A DNA stretch of 31,650 nt from positions 1 to 31,650 of the forward strand of contig DAOVIC010000002.1 in the NCBI GenBank assembly GCA_030671565.1, in the 5' to 3' direction. Both the position numbers and the translations under genes were made by a program. This document shows positions 25,043-31,650 of the stretch, one piece after another. The first letter of the stretch is position 1. Each line of letters opens with the position of its first letter. The DNA comes from Anaerohalosphaeraceae bacterium (GTDB lineage: Bacteria > Planctomycetota > Phycisphaerae > Sedimentisphaerales > Anaerohalosphaeraceae). The notes under the pieces were generated by a model. The model had not been told where the DNA came from. It did not search any database and saw only the letters and a list, made by a program, of their open reading frames with translations.

Positions 25043-26809
25043 CTAGGAGCATACCTTTTGAGCAGCTTCAATACAATCGGGCAAGTTATCCTCGGGGAAT
25101 TTTTTACGCATGCCCGAAGCAACGAGACCTGCAAACATCGGCTCCAGCTTCAGCGGGCGTGACGTCAGGCATGGATGGGATTGGGTTCCCATAAAGAACG
25201 GATGCGAGGATATCTCCAGAATCTGCATAATTGGATGTCCCGGAGCCTTGCCTGAGAATACCAATCCTGCTTTTTCGAGGATATCAATGTATTTGGGGTC
25301 AACTTCATATCTGTGCCTAAAGCGTTTTCGGACGGTTTTAGCCTTACCATGAAGCTTCCATGCAACGGTGCCCTTCTTAATCTCAATGTCTCTTCCACCG
25401 AGTCGCATATTACCGCCGAGACCCTCTATTTTCTTCTGTTCGGGGAGTATATCAATTACGGCTGATGAGCATTTTGGGTCTATCTCCGAACTGTTTGCAT
25501 CTTTTATGCCGCAAACCGAACGCGCGAATTCTATCACAGCCATCTGAAAACCAAGACAGAGGCCCAGATATGGGAGGTCGTTTTCCCTGGCATATTTAAT
25601 GCATGATATTTTCCCCTCAGTGCCGCGTGTCCCGAAACCTCCGGGAACGATAATACCGTCAACGTCCTGGAGGTGCTCTGCGGCGTTGCTGTCGTTTAGG
25701 TCTGTGGTTTCGATCCATTTTACATTTACCGTGCATCCCAGTGCGATACCGGCATGTTCGAGGGCATTTAGTATCGAGGCATAACTGTCCCTAACCGAAG
25801 TGTATTTGCCCGTCATTCCAATTGTGATATCGTACTTTTCTTTTCCGATCTTGTCTGTAAAATCGCACCACTTGGCCCATTCTCCTCGTTCCTCACGAAG
25901 GTTTATCCTGTCTTCGATCTTTAGCAGCCTTATGACCTCAAAGTCAAGGCCGCAATCTCGGAGCATGGACGGTATGGTATAGATACTGGCGGAATCGTGC
26001 ATGCTGAATACACGTCCGAAGGGAACGTTGCTAAATACGCTGATCTTCTGCCGAGCCTGTTCGCTGACAGGGTTTTCGGCGCGACAGGCGATGATGTCCG
26101 GCTGAATACCCGTCTGCATAAGCTGTTTGATTCCGAGCTGGGCGGCTTTAGACTTTTGCTCGCCTAAAGTTTTGGGCTCAAGGATGTATGTCAGTGCCAC
26201 AAAACAACAGCTTGACGGCCCTTCTTCATAGGCAAGCTCTCGCATTGCTTCGATGTAGAACGCGTTCTCCAGGTCCCCTACGGTTCCTCCTATCTCGACA
26301 AAAACAACGTCAGCGTCAGTTTCCATCGCAAGACGTCTTAGCTTTAGTTTGACCTCTCCGGTCACATGAGGGATCATCTGGACATCACGTCCAAGGTAAT
26401 CTCCGTGGCGTTCTTTGTTGAGAACCGAGCTGTATATCTGACCGCTCGTGGAGAAATTGTTGCCCGTAAGGTTCTGGTCGAGCATACGCTCGTATGTCCC
26501 CAGATCCATATCGCATTCCATGCCGTCGTCGAGCACAAAAACCTCACCATGCCGAAACGGATTGAGCGTTCCCGAATCGATATTCAGGTACCCTTCCAGT
26601 TTAATGGGGGCAACTTTCAAGCCTTTATCCTGCATTAGCTTGGCAAGGCATGAAGAAAATATACCCTTACCAAGGCCGCTCATAACCGTTCCCGTGACGA
26701 TTACGTAGCGACACTTACCTTTCTTATAACCGTTGGGTATCGGAGAAAAATATTCCGTTTCCGTAGATACATCACTAACTTTAGCCAGCAAATCTCTGCT
26801 ATTTCCCAT
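25043..26809 (-). CDS. pyrG: CTP synthase, divergent form lacking the glutaminase triad Glu
   Basis: Makes CTP from UTP, ATP and glutamine. The start at 26809 (ATG, AAGG upstream) is preferred over TTG at 26836, giving 588 residues with a roughly 30-residue N-terminal extension. The synthase half carries VTGTVMSGLGKG (the usual GGVVSSLGKG is changed), KLEGYLNID (usually KLDPYINVD), DDGMECDMDLGTYER and VEIGGTVGD; the equivalents of E. coli Lys18, Lys40, Asp72 and Glu140 are all present. The glutaminase half has PGGFGTRG, nucleophile Cys in GLCLGFQ, and His in QSHPC. Canonical CTP synthases read QFHPE there, so the triad Glu is Cys (codon TGC, checked on the minus strand). 23 bases downstream of kdsB. 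Confidence 0.93.
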   Translation of the reverse strand: MGNSRDLLAKVSDVSTETEYFSPIPNGYKKGKCRYVIVTGTVMSGLGKGIFSSCLAKLMQDKGLKVAPIKLEGYLNIDSGTLNPFRHGEVFVLDDGMECDMDLGTYERMLDQNLTGNNFSTSGQIYSSVLNKERHGDYLGRDVQMIPHVTGEVKLKLRRLAMETDADVVFVEIGGTVGDLENAFYIEAMRELAYEEGPSSCCFVALTYILEPKTLGEQKSKAAQLGIKQLMQTGIQPDIIACRAENPVSEQARQKISVFSNVPFGRVFSMHDSASIYTIPSMLRDCGLDFEVIRLLKIEDRINLREERGEWAKWCDFTDKIGKEKYDITIGMTGKYTSVRDSYASILNALEHAGIALGCTVNVKWIETTDLNDSNAAEHLQDVDGIIVPGGFGTRGTEGKISCIKYARENDLPYLGLCLGFQMAVIEFARSVCGIKDANSSEIDPKCSSAVIDILPEQKKIEGLGGNMRLGGRDIEIKKGTVAWKLHGKAKTVRKRFRHRYEVDPKYIDILEKAGLVFSGKAPGHPIMQILEISSHPFFMGTQSHPCLTSRPLKLEPMFAGLVASGMRKKFPEDNLPDCIEAAQKVCS

Positions 26810-26832
26810 CGCTTGTGCCTTACCCTCTCGTT

Positions 26833-27573
26833 TCAAGATTTTTCCATGTATCTTTTTACAAATTCAGCATATTGTTCGGGAGTATCTATCCCTGTCCATG
26901 CATGATCTACTTTTCCTGTGATTATTGAATATCCGTTTTCCAGAACCCGCAACTGCTCTAATTTTTCGGAGATCTCATACTGAGTTTGCTGCTTTTCGGT
27001 GATCTCCAGCAAAAACTGCTTGCGATAAGCATAAATACCCAGATGCCGGAGGTATTTCTCTGCCGATGCAATACCGCCTGCGTCACGGTCATATGGTATG
27101 GGCGAACGTGAAAAATATAGCGCAAAACCTCGGTTATCAACAACAACCTTGACAACATTGGGGTCGGCGATCTGAGCAGTATTGTCAAACGAAGCCAAAA
27201 GGGTAGCCATTTGAGCCTGAGGATTGTCCTTAAGGATAGTTACAAGATAATCGATGGATGCCGGATCGATCTCCGGTTCATCGGCCTGGAGGTTTACGAT
27301 AATGTCAGCGTCAATCTCGGCAACTGCTTCTGCGATGCGGTCGGTTCCACTTTCATGGGAGGTGGATGTCATGACGCATTTGTCGGTAAATGACAGGCAG
27401 GCTTCCATAACACGCTCATCGTCTGTTGCAATTATAACATCCTGAACCGTTTTTGCCGAAAGAGCCCTGTCGCATGTGTGCTGAACGAGGAATTTTCCCG
27501 TATCTGTAGCGAGAACTTTTCCAGGGAAACGAGTCGAACCGTATCGAGCAGGTATAACAGCTATTATTTTCAC
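26833..27573 (-). CDS. kdsB: CMP-KDO synthetase (3-deoxy-manno-octulosonate cytidylyltransferase)
   Basis: Activates KDO with CTP for LPS inner-core synthesis. It has 246 residues. Family motifs: PARYGSTRFPGKVL (8-21), SGTDRIAEA, NLQADEPEIDP, RSPIPYDRD, HLGIYAYR and, near the end, GIDTPEQY. The start is GTG with GGAAGG upstream. It implies a Gram-negative outer membrane with KDO-containing LPS. Placed directly before pyrG, which supplies its CTP substrate. Driven by a strong promoter at 27632-27660. Confidence 0.95.
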   Translation of the reverse strand: MKIIAVIPARYGSTRFPGKVLATDTGKFLVQHTCDRALSAKTVQDVIIATDDERVMEACLSFTDKCVMTSTSHESGTDRIAEAVAEIDADIIVNLQADEPEIDPASIDYLVTILKDNPQAQMATLLASFDNTAQIADPNVVKVVVDNRGFALYFSRSPIPYDRDAGGIASAEKYLRHLGIYAYRKQFLLEITEKQQTQYEISEKLEQLRVLENGYSIITGKVDHAWTGIDTPEQYAEFVKRYMEKS

Positions 27574-27631
27574 AAAAACCTTCCGAGCAGCAATCTAATG
27601 CCAGTTTGATGCAAAAAACCACTGCCTCGTA

Positions 27632-27660
27632 ATACTAGTGAAAAAGTCGCTGTATGTCAA
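27632..27660 (-). promoter_or_regulatory. Promoter for the kdsB-pyrG operon
   Basis: On the minus strand the -35 is TTGACA (27655-27660, perfect), the spacer is 17 bases and the -10 is TAGTAT (27632-27637, 4 of 6). The predicted leader is about 52 bases. Confidence 0.65.
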
Positions 27661-27757
27661 CAGGTGAGTCTGCGTTAAAATAAAAAATATAATTATCCTA
27701 CATAAAACGCTCTCAATAGAACGCTATTCCATGTACTATTTTGGCTTCCTTTAATCA

Positions 27758-29674
27758 TTAAAAGTCAAAGTCCTCGCCAAAGTCAAAGTCGTCTTCATAT
27801 TCATCATCGCTATCATACATACCGCCATAATCTAGCCTGGAAGCACCACGAGTTTCCGATACATGAACCTCCTGAGCCTGAGCCTTTTTGATCTCGCCAA
27901 ATCGAACCTGCAATTGCTTGGACCACTTTGTCTTTGTAACCGGCAAATAGCTGATATCGGTACCGTTTTTCGTCAGAAAGATTTGATAATATGGCCTTGG
28001 TTTGGCCGCTCCTGGAGCAGCAAGAGCTGGTGCCATCGCAATATCAACGAGTGTGGATGACGAAAAGAAATCTATGATATCAGCCTCATCTCTTACAACG
28101 GGAGCATATTTTGAGGTTGAAAGCTCAGCTTTTTCATCGATCATCTCGACGGGTTCTCCGATGTCCTCGCCTACGCCAACATCGAATTCATAAGTATGCC
28201 AATTTCCATGATGAAATTTTGCGACGTCTATTGTGACTTTTCCAGAGTTCCTGGCGATTGAAACCGGGAACAGGTATATCATAGGATCGATATATATAGG
28301 CTCGGTAACAGGCGAGTATTCCGTCCAGAGCACCACATCATCTTTAAAAGTATCATCCTTCCCTGTAAACCAGTTCTTTCCAGCGGTAGGATTGAAAACC
28401 CCTACTCTCATTCTGTAGCGGTAGGTGTTTTCCGGCTGGACCGTATCATCATGCGCCCAAACCAGCAGCGGGTGGATCATTTCCCCAAAATCAACCGTTT
28501 CGCTTATTAGGGCATAAGTGTAATCCTGCCGTACGTCCTCTACAGTTCTTTCTGCCGCAGCGGTACCGCCATATCTGCCGGCAGCAGCTCCTCTCTGTCC
28601 TGTCCTTACGAGACGTGCGGTCCTGGTGGTGGTACTTCTTCGACTGCTATAGACATCACGACCTTCTTCACCGTCAAGCCTTCTATCGCGACTGGAACGC
28701 CTGTCTTCTCTGGCCGATGTTCTACTGCTTAGCCCGCGTTCTTCTCTTTCCATAAGTCGGGCTTCTTTTTCAAGCAGCTCGTTAAGTTCATTGTGAATTG
28801 TCGGAGGGAGCCACTCGACATTTGAAGCAGAAAACTCATAAGTAACCGGCTGGAGTAATCCCCTCTGCATTTCGAACGTATTGAAATTCAACATCAGAAG
28901 GTCTATACCGCCCAGTTCGACCTGACCGATCTTCTCAGACAATTGAAAAAGTTCTCGTCTATCGTCAACCTTACCGCGTGGGACTATTTGCCATTGGGAC
29001 CAGTTCCCATCAGCAAGGCGATGCTGTCGTTCGAGTCGTACGGCAGCAAAAAGAGGACGGGCCAACTGCTCATCCCTCCACTCGCTCTTGTGCACAAGAC
29101 GTCCGGCAAAGCAACGCTCAAAGTTTGCGTAGAGAGCCTGGACATCAAAAGAAGCCTGCACACTTATCAGATCGACATCGGCAAGTTCGGTCTGGACAAA
29201 CTCGTATGGTGTTTCCATGCCAACTGTTTCTATAGGCATGTGAACGGCGGTTCTAAATTGCTTTGCAACCGCTTCGGCAAGAGGCGGTACCTCCGGTTTG
29301 GTGTAGACCCTTTCCTGGACGCCGATCAATTCTCCTCTTCCGGGCTGGAGATTGAGGATATTTTTAGTGTCAACCTTGACAGTCAATGCCATTTTATTGG
29401 CGAATTCACCGGATATGTTCGCTCTATATACCTTCGTCTCTGGCGAAGCATCGAGCTTTTCATTTACCTTCTCTGCAAGAGAGTTTATATTTTGATCGAC
29501 CCTGGCTGGCGAGTATTTCCTGCCGCTCTGCTCCACTGAATACGGGCTGCCAATGACAAATTTCCACAGCAGGACGATGCACAAGATCGCAATGATCCCA
29601 AGCACAACTTTATCAACGTGCTTTTCCAGCACTTCCAATATTTTCTTGCTATCTATTTTAATGCCGCTTTTCAT
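27758..29674 (-). CDS. Single-pass envelope protein with RS-rich linker and acidic tail, unknown family
   Basis: A 638-residue protein I do not recognise. A short cytoplasmic N-terminus with a helix (KKILEVLEKHVDK) precedes one membrane helix (about 24-41), so most of the protein faces the periplasm. Residues about 300-375 form a helix followed by an Arg/Ser/Asp-rich low-complexity linker (SSRTSAREDRRSSRDRR and beyond). A beta-rich domain with FNPTAGKNWFTGKDD follows. The last 20 residues are almost all Asp/Glu/Phe (DDFDFGEDFDF). A GGGAAGA site precedes the ATG. Third of three tandem minus-strand genes. The plan (short cytoplasmic part, one helix, periplasmic body) resembles pilus-assembly inner-membrane proteins, but this is inference. 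Confidence 0.8.
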   Translation of the reverse strand: MKSGIKIDSKKILEVLEKHVDKVVLGIIAILCIVLLWKFVIGSPYSVEQSGRKYSPARVDQNINSLAEKVNEKLDASPETKVYRANISGEFANKMALTVKVDTKNILNLQPGRGELIGVQERVYTKPEVPPLAEAVAKQFRTAVHMPIETVGMETPYEFVQTELADVDLISVQASFDVQALYANFERCFAGRLVHKSEWRDEQLARPLFAAVRLERQHRLADGNWSQWQIVPRGKVDDRRELFQLSEKIGQVELGGIDLLMLNFNTFEMQRGLLQPVTYEFSASNVEWLPPTIHNELNELLEKEARLMEREERGLSSRTSAREDRRSSRDRRLDGEEGRDVYSSRRSTTTRTARLVRTGQRGAAAGRYGGTAAAERTVEDVRQDYTYALISETVDFGEMIHPLLVWAHDDTVQPENTYRYRMRVGVFNPTAGKNWFTGKDDTFKDDVVLWTEYSPVTEPIYIDPMIYLFPVSIARNSGKVTIDVAKFHHGNWHTYEFDVGVGEDIGEPVEMIDEKAELSTSKYAPVVRDEADIIDFFSSSTLVDIAMAPALAAPGAAKPRPYYQIFLTKNGTDISYLPVTKTKWSKQLQVRFGEIKKAQAQEVHVSETRGASRLDYGGMYDSDDEYEDDFDFGEDFDF

Positions 29675-29740
29675 TTAATCTTCCCAAAACTTCAAAACAG
29701 ACTTACGATTCAATTCGCGATCCGGCTAATTCAACTTAAA

Positions 29741-31033
29741 CTAATAACCATACCCACCTGACGCTTCTTCTTGGGGATCCAGCAATTGTTCAACCTTCTC
29801 AGGCTTAATATTGTCATATCCGGCACGATGAAAGATGTACTCGCAAATGAGATCTAGTTTTACAACAGCAGCATCTCCGTAGCGATATTTGCCGTGAAAC
29901 ACACCTTCACGTTCAATGGGTTCCTGCAAAAATTGCATAATTGTAATCTGGTTATGCTTAAAGGTTTCTTCCTGGGCCTTTCCGTCATACCCATAGAACT
30001 TGTGCTCTTTTTCCCTGCAAAGCTCTTTCATAAAGGAAAACACTGCATTTGATTCGACGATAACCGAGACGCTGAAATGTATAACATCAATATCTTCATC
30101 GCATTTTCGCGTTGTCCATGGTTCGACACCTAAAACTGAAGGGACTCGTATTTCCACATCTTCCGAACCGATCAAATATGCGGGGAAATCACCGCTAATG
30201 GTGGTATCTCTACCGCGGGAGGTTGATCCCGTAGTTTTATAATCAGCGGCTTTAAGAAATGAGACGCCTACAAGTCGCTTTATGGGGGATGAAAGAGTAC
30301 TGGAGCTCCTGGAGTCATTATTCATTGACGTAATCGTGCCGGCAACATCTTCGTAGACCCATAAAGCAAGCTGGGAGTACCAGCAATCTTCAATTGCCTG
30401 TGGACCCTGATAGTCATAGTTTTCCCAGAAGCTGTAGAGATCGAAGACGTTTGCCGAAGCATAGACGGATATTTCAGAAGCTCTTTTTTGCAGGAAAGCA
30501 TTCTCTATTGCTAAAGTTACATCCGCAGCCGGATTTCGGTCTCTCGTATCGCGGGTTCTGCTCATAGATCTTTCGCTACGGCTGTCACCACCCCTTCGCA
30601 GGAGTTCCAGATGAACCTCCTGATCCGTCGGAGCGCTTCTGGCATCCATTTGACTTATCAAAGAATCGAGTTTTTCTCTGAACTTTTTGCCAAAATCGGT
30701 GAATATCTGAACAGATGTATCTGTCGGTTCAGGGAAAACATTATAGCTTATCAACTCTCTTGTGGTAGCCTGTCGCAACTGCATCTCGATGGCTTCTGCA
30801 TCCCTGGCGTGCTCATTCTGATACACCTCTTCTAACCTGGCCTGTTCACTTGAAGGGGCATTGCTAATCCATTTATTGACATTTGAGGCCTGGCGAACGC
30901 TGTCTTCCATATCCTTACGCAATGACTTACCCTTCAATATCGTCGGTATCAGCAAAAGAAGTGCAAGCAGTAATATACCCGCGGGTATAAGCAAAGCCAT
31001 GTATTTTTTAATAAAAGCCATCACATAAGCCAT
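29741..31033 (-). CDS. Single-pass envelope protein with coiled coil and RS-rich linker, possibly PilO/Amuc_1100-like
   Basis: A 430-residue protein with one N-terminal membrane helix (about 12-33), then a charged coiled coil (LRKDMEDSVRQASNVNKWI), an Arg/Ser/Asp-rich linker (about 148-172, SRSERSMSRTRDTRDRN) and a C-terminal region with an alpha-beta pattern (DVIHFSVSVIVESNAVFSFMKELC). The end is Gly/Tyr-rich (SGGYGY). The membrane helix, coiled coil and ferredoxin-like end recall PilO and the PVC-group Amuc_1100 type. That comparison is from memory of architecture only. AGGGA precedes the ATG. 66 bases lie between its stop and the next gene's start. Confidence 0.78.
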   Translation of the reverse strand: MAYVMAFIKKYMALLIPAGILLLALLLLIPTILKGKSLRKDMEDSVRQASNVNKWISNAPSSEQARLEEVYQNEHARDAEAIEMQLRQATTRELISYNVFPEPTDTSVQIFTDFGKKFREKLDSLISQMDARSAPTDQEVHLELLRRGGDSRSERSMSRTRDTRDRNPAADVTLAIENAFLQKRASEISVYASANVFDLYSFWENYDYQGPQAIEDCWYSQLALWVYEDVAGTITSMNNDSRSSSTLSSPIKRLVGVSFLKAADYKTTGSTSRGRDTTISGDFPAYLIGSEDVEIRVPSVLGVEPWTTRKCDEDIDVIHFSVSVIVESNAVFSFMKELCREKEHKFYGYDGKAQEETFKHNQITIMQFLQEPIEREGVFHGKYRYGDAAVVKLDLICEYIFHRAGYDNIKPEKVEQLLDPQEEASGGYGY

Positions 31034-31118
31034 CAGTTTTATCCCTTGATAAAAACGGCGTCTAAATTATGGGTCCTTATATCTTTATTTTGCTCTGGAA
31101 CAACCGGAGCAATACTAA

Positions 31119-31650
31119 TTAATAACCTGAATCTGTATTTGCTTGCTGCATCGCCGCGTTCTTCCATAAGAACTTTGCGTCAATCCTGAACCACCGGTCC
31201 CTGGTAATATATTTCGGTTCACCGTTCCGGTCAGTTTTAACCCTGCCAAGGTCAGCCTGATCTATGGAGGGATCATTGTCTATCTCTTCCTGAGTTATGT
31301 AATCCAATGTTTTTGCGATCTCTTCCTTTGTGAGTGGGTCGATCAGCCCCATTTCAATTTGGACGCGGTCCATTGTTGAATTCCTAGACGATGATCGTGG
31401 CGACCTTCTTACATTAGTAGTCGCAGAATCATCCTGCGAATCTAAAACGACCCGTATGAATTCCTCTTGGATACCGATACCTGAGGGCATTTCGTTGGAC
31501 GAAGCCAGGTCCACTTCTGAGGTTTTCTGCTTGAAATGCTCGACTTCCTTCTTTTTGAAGAGTTCAAACTGGCAATTTTCAAAGATAGTATCGAAATTTT
31601 GCAGCCTTGTGACAAAGCCCCATTTGCTCTGATCCGTTCCGACACCGGAA
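31119..31650 (-). CDS. Envelope-cluster protein with RS-rich linker, 5' end outside the window
   Basis: The frame is open from the right window edge (first full codon at 31649) to the stop at 31119, giving 176 visible residues. An internal GTG at 31514 is not needed as a start, since the upstream part (including EHFKQKTSEVDLASS) continues in frame with normal composition. It contains a short Arg/Ser-rich stretch (RRSPRSSSRNS) like its two downstream neighbours, then a charged helical part (LTKEEIAKTLDYITQEEID) and RDRWFRIDAKFLWKNA. No family recognised. It probably forms an operon with the two genes after it. Confidence 0.75.
   Translation of the reverse strand, partial: SGVGTDQSKWGFVTRLQNFDTIFENCQFELFKKKEVEHFKQKTSEVDLASSNEMPSGIGIQEEFIRVVLDSQDDSATTNVRRSPRSSSRNSTMDRVQIEMGLIDPLTKEEIAKTLDYITQEEIDNDPSIDQADLGRVKTDRNGEPKYITRDRWFRIDAKFLWKNAAMQQANTDSGY

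Noticed and set aside
24928..25134. A 68-residue minus-strand frame overlapping the pyrG end
   Set aside because: It starts out of frame inside pyrG with no ribosome-binding site, and pyrG ends normally.

Overview
The window looks like chromosomal DNA from a Gram-negative bacterium of the PVC group, most likely a planctomycete of the class Phycisphaerae (Sedimentisphaerales-like). This placement is inference. It rests on an AroD-AroE fusion protein, a CMP-KDO synthetase (which implies an LPS-type outer membrane), a tiny histone-H1-like protein made almost only of Lys, Ala and Val, several lipoproteins, and envelope proteins with Arg/Ser-rich linkers that I cannot match to a proteobacterial family. 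No rRNA, tRNA, CRISPR array, insertion sequence or phage gene was seen.

Layout. Positions 1-4958 (+): the 3' part of a FabF-type ketoacyl-ACP synthase, then serS and a ComEC/Rec2 DNA-uptake channel. Positions 4965-13221 (-): an OmpA-like lipoprotein and a prepilin peptidase (one operon), argG, the AroD-AroE fusion, purH, a secreted beta-propeller protein and a 98-residue unknown. Positions 13351-20821 (-): a complete F-type ATP synthase operon in the order atpZ, atpI-like, a, c, b, delta, alpha, gamma, beta, epsilon. Positions 20896-23511 (-): a secreted HEAT-repeat protein and nadD. Positions 23971-24821 (+): the lysine-rich histone-like gene and a small coiled-coil lipoprotein. Positions 25043-27573 (-): kdsB followed by a divergent pyrG. 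Positions 27758-31650 (-): three consecutive envelope proteins of unknown function, the last cut by the window edge.

How the genes work together. Most of the window is housekeeping: fatty acid, arginine, aromatic, purine, CTP and NAD synthesis, translation and energy conversion. kdsB and pyrG pair a CTP consumer with the CTP producer. The prepilin peptidase, ComEC and the three-gene envelope cluster could all relate to type IV pili and DNA uptake, but they are not adjacent and this link is inference. Regulatory signals are readable: near-consensus promoters before argG, aroDE, kdsB, the HEAT gene and the small lipoprotein gene, and strong intrinsic terminators after purH, the histone-like gene and the OmpA-like gene. 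The last of these lies inside the comEC coding region.

The items most worth a second look are the CTP synthase whose glutaminase triad Glu is replaced by Cys, the histone-like gene with its long AT-rich leader and paired divergent extended -10 elements, the probable leaderless aroDE mRNA, and the RS-rich envelope cluster. I did not find an obvious new defence or mobile system.
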